Shown here: piece by piece, positions 1 through 10,426 of the stretch
How the letters are laid out: each line of letters opens with the position of its first letter
How positions within the stretch are numbered: the first letter of the stretch is position 1
Assembly: GCA_014218235.1 (NCBI GenBank)
Contig: CM024756.1
Span: 77,870,152-77,934,151 of the forward strand
DNA length: 64,000 nucleotides
Direction of reading: 5' to 3'
From: Colocasia esculenta
Taxonomy: Eukaryota > Streptophyta > Magnoliopsida > Alismatales > Araceae
Program-made: the position numbers and the translations under genes
Notes under the pieces: generated by a model
Told to the model about the DNA's origin: nothing
Seen by the model: the letters and a program-made list of their open reading frames with translations, nothing else
The model's database searches: none

Positions 1-738
1 TGAATTCAAGGCATGCATCACTTTTGTGGGATAGAAAAATAACCCAGGTAAATCTAGTAAAGTCATCAATGATTACAAACCCATATCTCTTGCCACTTAA
101 GCTTAGAACTCTTGTTGGCCCAAAAAGGTCCATGTGAAGAAGTTCTAGTGGCTTAGATGTGAGTACTTCATTGAAGGCTTTAAAGGATTTCCTAGTTTGT
201 TTTCCTTTAGCACAGATCCCACAAATTTGACCTTCAACACTAGAAAAAGATTCAGGAAGACCTTTAACCAGATTCAATCTTAACAACTTATTCAAAGTTC
301 TGAAACTTGCATGGCCAAGTCTTTTGTGCCAAGTCCATGCAATTTCATCTTTATTTACAACAAAACAAAGATTTTCAGAAAAGTTTTTATTAAGGTTGAT
401 CATGTAGACATTGTTTTCTCTTTTTCCAAAGAATTTGATTTTATCAGTTGATGAATCAATTATCTTGCAAAAATCAGATTCAAACACAACTTTGTGACCT
501 TTGTCACATAGTTGGCTGATACTGAGCAAATTATAATCAAGTCCATCAACTAACAAAACATTATCTACTGAGTTTGAAGAAGTTTGACCAACCTTACCAG
601 ATCCAATGATCTTTCCTTTATTTTTACCTCCAAAGGTGACTGACCCTCCCTCCTTTTCAATTAGACAGGAAAATTTGGTCTATCTCCAGTCATGTGTCGT
701 GAACACCCACTATCAAGAAACCAAACATTGGTGTTGGG
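1..738 (-). pseudogene. pol: E1 pol: protease end, GAG-pre-integrase, integrase start
   Basis: The minus strand encodes a copia protease active site (DSG at 714-706, in the context WFLDSGCSRHMTGD). A one-base frame break near 660 follows, then an open frame to the window edge. That frame holds the pre-integrase zinc motif (WHKRLGHA around 335-305, then CGICAKGK around 235-210) and the start of the integrase core with its first catalytic Asp (HMDLFGPTR around 140-115) and IDDFTRFTWV. The protein would mature Gag-Pol and integrate the cDNA. The rest of the catalytic core is beyond position 1. The frame break sits between protease and integrase, so this copy could not make a normal polyprotein. 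Confidence 0.85.
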
Positions 739-1584
739 TGCACGACCTTCCTGCACAAAGATCATGGAGAGAAGATTTTGGTACCCAAACAGAGTTGGGA
801 CCATCAGAATGATTTAACAAAGACATCAAATCCTTTCTCACCCAAATTTGATTTGTTTTAGATTTTTGTTTTGTTACTTTGGTGTTTTCAGCCTTTTTCT
901 GTTTGTTCTTTCTTTTAGGAATGAAAGCACCAAGATCTTTGTTTTTGGTAGGAGGGGAGTTTTTCATTTGAAATTTGAATTCAGAGGAGGAGGTGGAATC
1001 CATGGATTGTGTTGGTACATCCAGAAATTTGGATAAGGGTATTGAGGATAATACCAACAGGGATTTTCATACCATTGGTTCCAAGGATTAGTCCAATTTT
1101 CTTGAAGTGTTGTCTTGGAGGTCCAAGGTTTTTCATGGATTATTTCTTTTCCCTTTTTCTTATTTTTCAGATTTTTATTTGAATTTTTAGTTGAGTTGTT
1201 TATGGTTTTTGGTGTTGAGCAGGTCGACCTCTCCTGTACTGGTGTCGACACAGCAGCCACAGAAGTCTTCTTCTTGTGGACTAGTGTCGACCTGTCAGGG
1301 GACTGTGTCGACCTGATAGTCTTCTTTTGTTTTTGAGTTTTGATTTGTTTTGAGTTTTGTTTGGGGTTTTGTTTGCTGTTTGTTGGATTTCAGTGTTTTC
1401 CAGATTAGGACCCTTGACAAAATTAATTAGTGGTGCTTTTCCCTTTTTCTCACCAGATTTGTCTTTTGGGGTTTCTTCTTGTTGAATCCTAATCCATGAG
1501 AAGTAGTTGTCATGTTTGTTCCTAACAGTGCCTCTAGGTTATCTTGGCCTTTTGTGAAGGTTTGGATAACCTCCTCCCTTTCCT
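739..1584 (-). pseudogene. E1 gag-pro spacer (degenerate)
   Basis: This stretch links the gag coiled coil to the protease. Open minus-strand pieces are 1260-964 (rich in W, Y, P and N: WYYPQYPYPNFW) and 1057-713, which carries the copia signature GPNSVWVPKS just before the protease. Sireviruses commonly have a low-complexity spacer here, so the composition fits. It contains four GTCGAC motifs in two pairs (1223/1244 and 1286/1307), the same 21-bp pairing as in the E1 LTR. No single frame crosses the whole region. Confidence 0.6.
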
Positions 1585-2127
1585 TTAGTTGGTTTTAAGA
1601 GCTTCAATTTCTTCAATTTTCTGTTGTTTTTCTTGTTTTTCAATTTCCAGCTTTTCAGTTAAGTTTCTGAATTCTTGGGAGGCCTTTTGAGAGGCAAGTT
1701 TTAGTTCATCAATAAGGTTCAGGAGATTTTCTTTTTCTTCAAGCAAGTCTGTTACTTCAGTTTCCAGTTCACAAATTCTATGGTTTGAAGATTGGTTATG
1801 GTAAATATTTTCAATTTTCTTTTTGATGTGTTTGTTTTCTTTTCTCATTTCAGAATATTTTTCAACCAGTTCTGCATACACATTCTGCCAATCTTCAACA
1901 GTAAAGTCTTCAAAGGAAGTACTTACCTTGCCATCTGAGCTGTTGGCCATGAAGCAGACTTCCTCACTCTCTGAGCTTGAGGACTTCTTCTCTTCTTCTT
2001 CCTCACTTGTATCTTCATCAGACCAAGTGGCTACCATGGCCTTTGGCTTCTTATATTTCTGGAATCTCTTGTGCTTTTCCTTCTTGTTCTCAGGACACTC
2101 TCCCTTCATGTGTCCTGCTTGTTGCAC
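1585..2127 (-). pseudogene. gag: E1 gag, C-terminal part (zinc knuckle end plus coiled coil)
   Basis: This 180-residue minus-strand frame begins with the second half of a CCHC zinc knuckle (AGHMKGECP), then has a Lys-rich stretch, an acid/Ser block (SDEDTSEEEEEKKSSSSESE) and a long heptad-like segment rich in Leu, Glu and Lys (residues ~75-175), predicted to be a coiled coil for Gag assembly. It is the continuation of the gag at 3017-2106, from which it is separated by a one-base deletion inside the zinc knuckle near 2115-2125. The knuckle is therefore split between two frames. Confidence 0.8.
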
Positions 2128-3017
2128 CTGTAACAGATAACATTTTCATCAGGTTTATGATTCTTATTGAAATTGGAAGAGGAAGTGTTCTTCTTACCTG
2201 AGGGAAATTTCTTTTTCCCAGTCATTTTCCCTTTCCTATATTTCAAAATTTCCTTAATTGTCTGGTCATGAGGGCAAATCTCATCCTCATTCGACTCAGA
2301 TTCTTCAGAACTTGTCTTATCCTGATTTTTATCTTTGTTGGTTGAAGAGGCTTTGAGTGCCATAGGCTTGGTCTTAATGATGTGTTCTTCATTTCTTTTT
2401 AAGTTTATTTCATATGTCATTAAAGATCCAATCAATTCATCCAAAGAAATTTTGGACAAATCTTTTGAATCTTCAATAACAGTGGCCTTGGTATGCCAAA
2501 TTGAAGAAAGTGAACGCAAAATTTTTCTTACCAAGTCTGCATCAGTATACTCCTTACCCAAAGCCTTGAGTCCATTGACTATCACCATGAATCTGGCAAA
2601 CATTTCAGAAATATTTTCGTTAGACTTCATCATAAAGAGTTCATATTCTGAAACTAAAATGTTTGCCTTGGTCTCCTTGACCTGAGATGTTCCCTCATAG
2701 AGTAATTCGAGTTTATCCCACATCTCTTTGGCAGATTTGCACATTGAGATTCTCGAATACTCCTTGGGATGGACAGCACATTGAATCATGTTCATGGCAC
2801 TATAATTCAATGTTGCTTTCCTTATTTGTTCCATAGTCCAGGTATCTTCTTCTCCCTGGTTCTCATAGGGACCCACCTCTACAACTTTCCAGATCTCATA
2901 GTTCTGGGCCCTTAGAAACACTTGCATTCTATTCTTCCAATAAGAATAATCCAAACCATTAAAGAATGGTGGCCTATTTATGGAATGGCCCTCAGCTATG
3001 AAACCCTTTGAGTCCAT
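2106..3017 (-). pseudogene. gag: E1 gag, N-terminal part (UBN2-type)
   Basis: From the ATG at 3017 the frame reads MDSKGFIAEG, then NRPPFFNG and YWKNRMQVFL, the standard start of copia/Sirevirus gag. A UBN2-like capsid domain follows (MCKSAKEMWDKLELLYEGTS at residues ~110-130; LVRKILRSL at ~190-200). A Lys/Ser-rich tail leads to the first half of a CCHC knuckle (CYRCNK). An ATG 84 bp upstream at 3101 is in frame but adds only a hydrophobic stretch from the leader, so I prefer 3017. The product would form the particle and bind the RNA genome. The frame terminates early at 2106 because of the knuckle frameshift. Confidence 0.85.
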
Positions 3018-3136
3018 GACACTTAAGTAAATGCACAGAGAAAGAGTTAAACAAGCAAGCAAACAAACAAGCAAACAATCAAACACAATACTCAGAAACA
3101 AAAACTGCTCAGTTCAAATCAGATCGATGTAAACCC

Positions 3137-3148
3137 GCTCTGATACCA
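3137..3148 (-). other. E1 primer binding site (initiator Met tRNA)
   Basis: The minus strand reads TGGTATCAGAGC, the plant initiator-tRNA-Met complement used by most plant LTR retrotransposons. It lies two bases inside the LTR end at 3151, which fixes the LTR boundary. Confidence 0.93.
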
Positions 3149-4180
3149 ACTGAAGGATCAAAATGAATGTGTGGAAAAGATCTAGAAGGGGGGGGGATGA
3201 ATAGATCTTAGCCACTTTTGCGGAAGCTTAAGTAATTTGAAAACTATTTAGAATCAGAGGCAATGTTATCAGTGAAAAAACTACAGATCTGATTAGATTT
3301 GAGTGAGTTGAAAAACTTAGATGTGAAGCAAGTTGATTAAGTGAATTAAAAACAGATCCTATGCAAGCATCTAGCGGATGAATCAATCAAACCACAGAAG
3401 ACAAATGCACAAGGATTTTTTAGGTGGTTCGGAAATCACCCAAGTGATTCCTACATCCACCCCTCACAACCCGTGAGGCTTCACTAACACAACTGGGCTA
3501 CACACCCAAAGGAGCCTAACAACTCCAACACTTCAGAGCATACAACTCACATGACCTCTAGAGCAAGACTACTGTAGAAACACTGAGCAAGACTGCTCAA
3601 ACCAACCTTGAGCTTGACAACTCAAACCGAGCTCGACGGCTCACAACAACCTGAGCACAATGCTCACACAATTTGAGCACAAAGCTCACACTAAAACTTG
3701 CTAGACACCAACTTAAGACTAAGATCCTCTAGCAACAGATCTAGTCGAAATTTGAGAACTCTAAAGAGAGTTATGCAGAAGCACTTGCATAATCTCAAAA
3801 GATATCTCAGAAGAACAGAAGAAAAGATAAATTGTATTTAAAGGCTTCGTTCTTCAGTGTACTCCCTTGTAGAAGCTTGAATTGGGAAGAAACTTGTGAA
3901 GCTTGAAGTCCAAGTCGATGCTCTGCAATCTGAGAAGTTGGATCTTCCTCGAATTCTTCACCAAAGAAGTCTTCTACAGAATCTGCCTCCTTGGAATGCT
4001 TCAGAGGAGTCTTCAGGAATCAAATTCCAATTCCCACACCTTGAATTGGTGGAAATTGGTCTTCTGGAAGCACTTAGAGAGCAGAGGAAGGAGACACGAG
4101 CTCTTTTTGGCCGCCAAGAGCTTTCTGGAGGCTCTAAGAGAGTTGGGTCACTTCACTGATGTGAAGGCTGGCCGAAAAGA

Positions 4181-4189
4181 CCTTTTATA
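4181..4189 (-). promoter_or_regulatory. E1 LTR TATA box
   Basis: The minus strand reads TATAAAAGG. It lies about 120 bp downstream of the nearest GTCGAC pair, placing the array in U3 upstream of the expected start site (about 4155-4150). Confidence 0.65.
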
Positions 4190-4310
4190 GCCTTAGGATT
4201 CCAAAGATACCCTTTTGGGGTACAAGGGCACGCATTCCTAGGAGGATTCTGATCGCCCTAGAAGGACACGTGGCTAGCAATACAGATAAGTTGGAATCTT
4301 GATGGAGTGT

Positions 4311-4696
4311 GTCGACCTACCCTGGTGGCTGTGTCGACACACTGAGTGAAGGCTGAAGCATGGTCTCTAGTAGACCTTTGGTGTCGACACACAACCCAAC
4401 TGGTGTCGACACACTTGTCTCGAAGTTGACAGCTTGATCTTCTGGAAAGGTGTCTTGTGTCGACCTGCTCTGAGAGTGTGTCGACCTCCTGTCCCAATTC
4501 TTCAAGCTGGCTGTTCTGGGAACTGGGTCTAGTGTCGACCTGATCTCAATGGTGTCGACCTGAGTTGCTTGATTTTTGGATTGGCCAACTCGTGTCGACA
4601 CACAATCTGGCTTGTGTCGACACACTTTAGCAAATTTGTCTATTTTCTGCCTTGGGACCTGAGGCCTTGTGTCGACACCATGAGAGGTGTGTCGAC
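4311..4696. promoter_or_regulatory. GTCGAC dyad array in E1 LTR U3
   Basis: Twelve perfect GTCGAC palindromes start at 4311, 4333, 4383, 4405, 4459, 4480, 4534, 4554, 4594, 4616, 4671 and 4691. They form six pairs with internal spacing 22, 22, 21, 20, 22 and 20 bp. Pair-to-pair distances are 72, 76, 75, 60 and 77 bp. Most extend to TGTCGACAC or TGTCGACCT. The sequence between motifs is poorly conserved. One pair is about two helical turns, so both sites would lie on one face of the DNA. The function is unknown; cooperative protein binding is an inference. Confidence 0.85.
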
Positions 4697-4918
4697 ACAC
4701 TTTCATAGAAAAAATTGTTCCTGAAATGTACAGCACATGTATCATTAGATAAAAGATTTATCATGAATATAAATGATAACTGTGATTTAAAACATGCTTT
4801 TTGACATTGATTTCAGGTATGATAAATTTGACATGTTTCATTTGAATTGATTTTGAAAACACTTCTTGTCATCATCAAAATAGGAGGGAAATAGTGTAAA
4901 TAAACACTCAACCCAACA

Positions 4919-5816
4919 CTACTCGCTCATCTATTCACGATCATTCTACTATCTCGTCTATTCATCTAGTGCTCTCGTCTATTTCTTGGTACTCTATATG
5001 GCCATTGACTGATTGTCTAAAGATAAACAATATAACCAATGTCTGGCAATATATAAGGGGACCGATTTGGTCCTGGGATGTGCGCCCAAAAATGCTAGTG
5101 CCCATGGGAGTTAAATGATCAGAGTGTTTGGCATTACACTCGAATGCTATCTATCTCCACTATCTAAATGACAATCAAAAGTGCTATATTCTCTCATTGT
5201 CCGTTGACAACAAAGTGCTATGGTATACTCGTTGTGCTATTGATATACTTGTGCTATTTGTGCTATGACCATCTTGCTATTTGTGCTATACTCGACACTT
5301 GTGCTATATTTTGAAACTGGTGCTATTTTGTTCGCATGCTATCATGCTTTCTCTTACATTACTTGACTCTGTCCTCTATCATTAGTTACTTTGCCTTTCA
5401 ATGCATTAATTATTTAAAGCCTGTTTGACTATTGAGATTTAAGTCCTACTGGGCATTATCGCTCACCCTGCATTATTTATCGTTGTGTTCTCAGGTAAAC
5501 CGAGGATGAAGTATACACTTACGAGGACGGGAACGACCAGGAGTGATGTTATGAGCACCCTAGTGTCTTAGTACTATGTTAGAGTTGTAGTAGTTAAGTT
5601 AGTAGTTTGAGTTTAGACTTTTTCTTTTATTCGATGTAATTGGGCCCTATAGATTGGCTCTGATATTAGTGGTTGTAACTAGACATTGGAAATTATTAAT
5701 GAGAAGAGTTTTCTTTAGTATTATTCATTGTGAAATGGTTTAATGTCTAGTACTTGCTCTGTACCCGTTTACTTGCAACTGCCTAGCGTTTCGATATTCC
5801 GCGTTGGGGCGTGACA
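4919..5816 (+). repeat. E2 5' LTR, 3' portion
   Basis: Matches 12532-13431 of the 3' LTR across its length and ends in the same CGTGACA. It contains the GTGCTAT repeat cluster (5181-5340) and the junction with E1 at 4918/4919. No coding potential. Confidence 0.88.
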
Positions 5817-5822
5817 GTTTTG

Positions 5823-5834
5823 TGGTATCAGAGC
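5823..5834 (+). other. E2 primer binding site
   Basis: TGGTATCAGAGC, six bases after the LTR end. Initiator-Met tRNA complement. Confidence 0.93.
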
Positions 5835-6019
5835 CTAGGTTATTCTTAAGTATAGCATGATCTAGGTTGACCAGCCTCGACTAGAGTCAATTATCATACC
5901 TATGTGAGTTGTGGTTAGAGCCAAGGGTGAATAGCTAAAATGAACTCACACATACACGAATTAAATTTCACATCAATATCATGACAATAAGTTATTTTTG
6001 TAGGAACTAAGCAATAAAG

Positions 6020-6763
6020 ATGACTACTGAACATGCTCAAATGAGGGGCATGCAACAGACCATTCAAGAACTAACTCGTGCGATTGTGCAAGCTACCCAA
6101 GGTGGTGGCAATCGTGGTGCAGGCGACCTGCGTCGTAACTTTCAGAGTCTGAACCCACCTAGGTTTAGTGGATCCACGGATCCAGATGAAGCAGAACGCT
6201 GGCTCAAAGAAACGGAAAGTATTTTCTGTGTAATGCAATGTGCAGCAGGGGATAAACTGCTACTGGCCACATTTCAACTTGAAAAGGACGCCTACGCTTG
6301 GTGGGAGTTTGTTGAAGCGACTAGAGCTAATGGTCATTTCACCTGGACCGAGTTCAAAGAAGCTTTTAATTCCAAATATTTCTCGGAGCATGTCCAAGAA
6401 AGGAAGGCTGCAGAATTCGGTGCTCTGAAACAGCGGAGCTTGACTATGGCCAAATATGAAGCCCAGTTCTCTAGACTGGCAAGATATGTTGAACACTTGG
6501 TGAACACGGAGAGAATGAAGGCTAAGAGCTTTCTCAACGGCCTTAAGCCTCAATACATTACCCAACTGGCACCTCTTGACATCCAGACCTACGTCGAGAT
6601 GGTGAAGAAGGCTCAGTTGCTGGAAGATGCTACGGACTTCTCCGACCGTATCAAAGGGATGTTCATGAAAAAGGAAATGACCTCGGGACAGTCATCTGCT
6701 AAGCCGAACAATGGCAAGAAGCATCCCTTCAACATCACAGAGGGGTCCAGCCAAGAAAGGTAA
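6020..6763 (+). pseudogene. gag: E2 gag (capsid part)
   Basis: From ATG 6020 a 247-residue frame starts with a Gln-rich segment (MRGMQQTIQELTRAI), then shows the retrotransposon Gag capsid domain: NPPRFSGSTDPDEAERWL (residues ~50-67), FQLEKDAYAWWEF (~90-102), FNSKYFSEHVQERKA (~115-130) and FLNGLKPQYITQLAPLDIQT (~170-190). It forms the particle shell. The stop at 6761-6763 comes before the zinc knuckle, which is still recognisable downstream, so the gene is truncated relative to the family. The E6 copy (49951-48771) reads through this point. Confidence 0.85.
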
Positions 6764-7000
6764 CCCAAGGTCTCCGCACCCAACACTCCAGCGAAAAGCA
6801 ACTGCAAGCATTTTGACAAGCCAGGTCACACTGCTGACGAATGCTGGAGGAAAGTTGGCGCTTGTCTGCACTAGGGAAGTCACGAGCACCGCATCCCCGA
6901 GTTCCCGCTGCTGAAAGAACATGAGAGGCGCCCTAATGCGCCTAAGAAATAGGGAAGGCTGCAAGCCCTGCATGATGAGGAACCCTCTACGGACGGTGGC
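6764..7000 (+). pseudogene. gag: E2 gag C-terminus with degenerate zinc knuckles
   Basis: After the stop, a shifted frame still resembles the E6 zinc-knuckle region (CKHCDKLGHTTDEC in E6). Here the first knuckle has Phe for a Cys (CKHFDKPGHTADEC). The second is broken by a TAG and substitutions, and a further TAG near 6950 precedes the protease. RNA binding would be lost. Confidence 0.7.
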
Positions 7001-8167
7001 GTGGTAGAAGGTACTCTACAAGTTTTCTACTTATCAGCATTTATCTTATTTCATACTGGAGCAACTCATTCATTTATATCACAACACTTTACTGATACCC
7101 TAACTGCAAAACCTATATCCATGGGTTGTGAGTTCTCTGTCACAACGCCACTAGGAGAAAAGGAGAAATTGAATAAATACTTTCTATCTGCCGATGTAAT
7201 GATCAGAGAACATAACCTAAAAGCCGACCTGGTGTGTATGCCCATGGAAGGCTATGATGTAATTTTGGGAGCCGACTGGTTGTCCACTTATGGGGCAAGT
7301 GTCGACTGTAGGAAAGGGAAGGTTACCTTTAGTGACTTTCCTAAATTGGTATTATCTGGGATTAGACATAAGAGACGGATGTCTCTAGTCTCTACCATAA
7401 AAGCCCACAACATGATAAAGAAAGGTTGCATTGCTTTCCTAGCAGCCGTAGTTGTTGAAAAGAAGCGTTCTAAGATAGAAGACATCCACATAGTCAAGGA
7501 TTACCCCGATGAGCTTCCTGAAGATCTGTCAGGGATTCCCCCGGAACGTGATGTCAACTTCGCCATAGAGTGGATCCCTCGAGCTGCCCCAGTATCGCGT
7601 CAACCGTACCGGATGTCACTTGCCGAGCTCAAAGAATTAAAGGCGCAACTGATGGAGCTATTAGAGAAAGGGTTCATCAAACCAAGTACTTCCCCATGGG
7701 GAGCACCTGTGCTATTCGTCAAGAAGAAAGATGGATCGATGAGGCTATGCATCGACTATCGTCAACTCAATCAGCTTACCATCAAGAACAAATACCCACT
7801 GCCTAGGGTCGATGAGCTTTTCGACCAAATATCCAGAGCTCAATATTTCTCCAAGATCGATCGTCGATCTGGCTATCATCAAATGAGGATCAGGGATGAC
7901 GATATCTTCAAAACGGCTTTCAGGAGTAGGTATGGACACTATGAATTCGTCGTTATGCCTTTTGGTCTAACCAATGCTCCTGTAGCCTTTATGCAATTCA
8001 TGAACAACATATATCGGCCATACCTTGACAAGTTCGTGGTGGTCTTCATTGACGACATCCTCATTTATTCAAAGACCAAGGAAGAGCATGAAGAACTTCT
8101 GAAGGTTGCACTGCAAGTCTTGCGAGACAACCAACTGTACGCAAAGCTTAGCAAGTGTGAATTCTAG
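7001..8167 (+). pseudogene. pol: E2 protease and reverse transcriptase (N-terminal half)
   Basis: A 388-residue frame. The retropepsin motif is at residues ~16-27, but the catalytic DTG is HTG (FHTGATHSFIS), which would abolish protease activity. RT follows from residue ~180: RQPYRMSLAELKELK, then FVKKKDGSMRLCIDYRQLNQ, PLPRVDELFDQ and the catalytic FIDDILIYS (residues ~347-355). KIDLRSGYHQ has become KIDRRSGYHQ. The frame stops at a TAG after LSKCEF, where E6 has Trp (KCDFWLEEV), a TGG-to-TAG change also seen at the same site in E3. It would copy element RNA to cDNA in the particle if intact. Confidence 0.87.
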
Positions 8168-9395
8168 CTCGAAGAGGTGTCCTTCTTGGGCCATGTCATC
8201 TCAAAGGACGACATCTCAATTGATCCCTCCAATGTCGAAGCTGTACTCAATTGGGAGAGACCAACCAACGTCACTGAAAATTAGAAGCTTCCTAGGACTG
8301 GCTGGCTACTACAGGCAGTTCATCAAGGACTTCTCCAAGATCACCGTTCCTCTCACACATCTGACACGAAAGGAGAATCCCTACTCCTGTAGTAAAGAGT
8401 TTAAGAAAAGTTTCCAAACTCTTAAAGATTGCCTTACCTCAACACCTGTTCTCACTCTGCTAATAGAGGGAGAAGGTTTCTCTGTCTACACCGACGCCTC
8501 AGGAATTGGGCTAGGGTGTGTATTGATGCAAAAGGAGAAAGTCATCGCCTACTCTTCTCGACAACTGAAGACTCATGAAGTCAACTACCCCGTGCATGAT
8601 CTTGAGTTGGCTGCCGTGGTCTTCGCCTTGAAAATCTGGGGACATTACCTCTACGGAGAAAAGTTCATTGTCTACTCAGACCATAAAAGCTTGAAGTACC
8701 TATTCTCCCAGAAGGAACTCAACATGAGACAGAGAAGATGGCTAGAATATCTGAAGGATTTCGACTTCAACATCCAATACCATCTAGGCAAGGGTAATGT
8801 CGTGGCTGATGCTCTTAGTAGGAGGCCAATGACATCTGATTCAAGTCTAGTCCTTGGCGAGATGCAACTACTAGAACAATTCGCAAGGTTAGACTTAAAT
8901 ATTGAACATAGGGATGACCGAGTCTTGGTTTCCAATATCAAGATTCAATATGACTTGTTGGAAGAGATCAAAGTTCAACAAGATGATGATCCATTCTTGG
9001 TTCGCATCAAGGAAACTTTAGGCGAAAGACCAGAGTTCGCTATGACAGACGATGGGAGACTGGTGTTCCAAGGGAGGACATGCGTCCCCGATAATGAATA
9101 ATTGAAGAGAAAGCTAATGGATGAAGATCACAAGACAAAGTACACTATTCATCCTAGAGGTACCAAAATGTATCAAGACATGAAGAGAACGTTATGGTGG
9201 TCGAACATTAAAAGAGAGGTAGCTGAACATGCTGCATACTACCTTACTTACCAACAAGTAAAAGCGAAACACATGCACCCTACTGGTGTACTCAGACCGC
9301 TACATATTCCGGAATGTAAATGGAAAAGCATTGGCATGGACTTCATCATGGTTTACCCAAGACTTGTGGTGGACTCGACGACATATGGGTCATAG
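8168..9395 (+). pseudogene. pol: E2 RT thumb, RNase H and integrase zinc domain
   Basis: Two frames join near 8280 by a one-base insertion. After it, IRSFLGLAGYYR ends the RT. RNase H follows with TDASGIGLGCVL and SDHKSLKYL, then the conserved ADALSRRP. The tether before integrase ends in a TAA at 9099-9101, after which the same frame goes on as integrase: HKTKYTIHP, then YYLTYQQVK, where E6 has Thr-Cys-Gln-Gln, so the zinc-binding cysteines are lost. MDFIMVYP carries the first catalytic Asp. A frameshift in 9350-9395 ends the frame. Confidence 0.85.
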
Positions 9396-10392
9396 TCGAC
9401 CGACTAACCAAATCTGTCGAATTTTTGCCTATAAAGAGCAAGTGGTTAGTGGAGGTACTAGCTGCCTTGTATGTCAGGAGATTGTATGACTACATGGTGT
9501 TCCATCATCTATAGTCTCGGATCGAGATCCGAGATTCACATCTCATTTTTGGAAAGGACTGCAAGGTGCACTGGGTACTAAACTCAACTTTAGTACAGCA
9601 TTCCATCCACAAACATATGGGCAAACTAAAAGAACCAACCAAATAGTGAAAGACATGTTGAGAGCTTGCACTATAGACTTCCAACGATACTAGAACGAGC
9701 ACCTATCCCTTATTGAGTTCGCCTATAACAACAGTTATCAGGCGAGTATTAAGATGGCACCGTTTGAAGCACTCTACGGAAGGTATTGTAGATCTCCTGC
9801 ATGCTGGAATGAGGTGGGAGAACAGTAATGGCTAGGCCCAGATATGGTACAACGAACAACAAAGGACATTCAAGTGATTAGAGGCCGGCTTAAGACTGCT
9901 TAGTTCAGACAAAAGAGCTATGCCGAGAAAAGAAGGCGGGACTTAGAATTCCAAGTTGGTGATCATGTATTCTTAAAGTTGTCACCTACTCGTGGCAGCC
10001 AATGATTTGGTGTGAAAGGGAAGCTCAGTCCTAGATTCATCAGTCCTTTTGAAGTACTCGAAAGGATTGGTGAGGTTGCATACCGACTAGCATTGCCACC
10101 CGATCTGGCATGTGCACACAATGTGTTCCATGTCTCCATGCTCAGCAAATATGTATATGATCCTACACATATCATTCGCCACGAGAAGCTGGTATTAAAC
10201 AAGGATGTGTCATATGAATAGAAGCCAGTCAAGATACTAGAACGGAAGGTACAACAGCTCAGGAATCGTCCCATCCACGCGGTTAAAGTCTTGTGGAATA
10301 ACCGCAGAGTGGAAGAAGCCACATGGGAACCGGAAGGAACCATCAGACGGAACTTCCCCTACCTTTTTGATAAGACATTCTCTCCTGGATGA
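9396..10392 (+). pseudogene. pol: E2 integrase core, C-terminal domain and chromodomain
   Basis: Reading frames with several stops. IWVIVDRLTKS and SDRDPRF (second catalytic Asp, about 9515-9535) are present. The catalytic Glu region reads HPQTYGQTKRTNQ near 9600, with Lys where E6 has Glu, so the integrase triad is broken. Next come the GPY/F-type segment KGKLSPRFISPFEVLERIG (10015 on) and a chromodomain-like end (VKVLWNNRRVEEATWEPEG, about 10285-10340), with stops at 9691, about 9826 and about 10219. Chromodomains of this type steer integration to heterochromatin in chromoviruses. Confidence 0.83.
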
Positions 10393-10426
10393 TCATATGA
10401 ATTTGGGACCAAATTCTTTTTAACAT

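Larger units (their letters stand above)
1..4918 (-). mobile_element. E1: partial Ty1/copia (Sirevirus-like) element
   Basis: Read on the minus strand, the order is LTR (4918-3151), primer binding site, gag, gag-pro spacer, protease, integrase, then the window edge; reverse transcriptase, RNase H and the 3' LTR lie outside. Protease and integrase before reverse transcriptase is the copia order. The long gag with a UBN2-like domain, zinc knuckle and coiled coil resembles the Sirevirus lineage. The outer edge starts TGTTGGG at 4918, directly against the body of the E2 LTR (CTACT at 4919), so E1 inserted into E2 and is the younger of the two. It is not functional: there are frameshifts in the zinc knuckle and just after the protease active site. 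Confidence 0.88.
3151..4918 (-). repeat. E1 5' LTR (1768 bp)
   Basis: Bounded by TGTTGGG at 4918 and ...CCTTCA at 3151 on the minus strand. In transcription order it holds a GTCGAC array (4696-4311), a TATA box (4189-4181), a leader-like R region with short GAGCTCG/GCTCAC repeats (about 3700-3570), and a C-run (G-run at about 3188-3196 on plus) shortly before the LTR end. E4, E5 and E7 have similar C-runs before their LTR ends, so this is a lineage feature. Open frames at 3896-4190 lie inside the LTR and have no family signature; I treat them as chance. Confidence 0.88.

Noticed and set aside
3137..3148. TGGTATCAGAGC sequences as parts of tRNA genes
   Set aside because: Each is a 12-base primer site next to an LTR; no cloverleaf can be built around them.
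3896..4190. Two overlapping open frames of 87-95 residues in the E1 LTR
   Set aside because: They lie at and around the TATA box and leader of the LTR, overlap each other, and have no family signature.
4311..4696. SalI sites (GTCGAC) as a cloning or assembly artefact
   Set aside because: The sites occur in phased pairs inside both LTRs of E7 and at matched places in several elements, with single-base variants, which a cloning artefact would not give.
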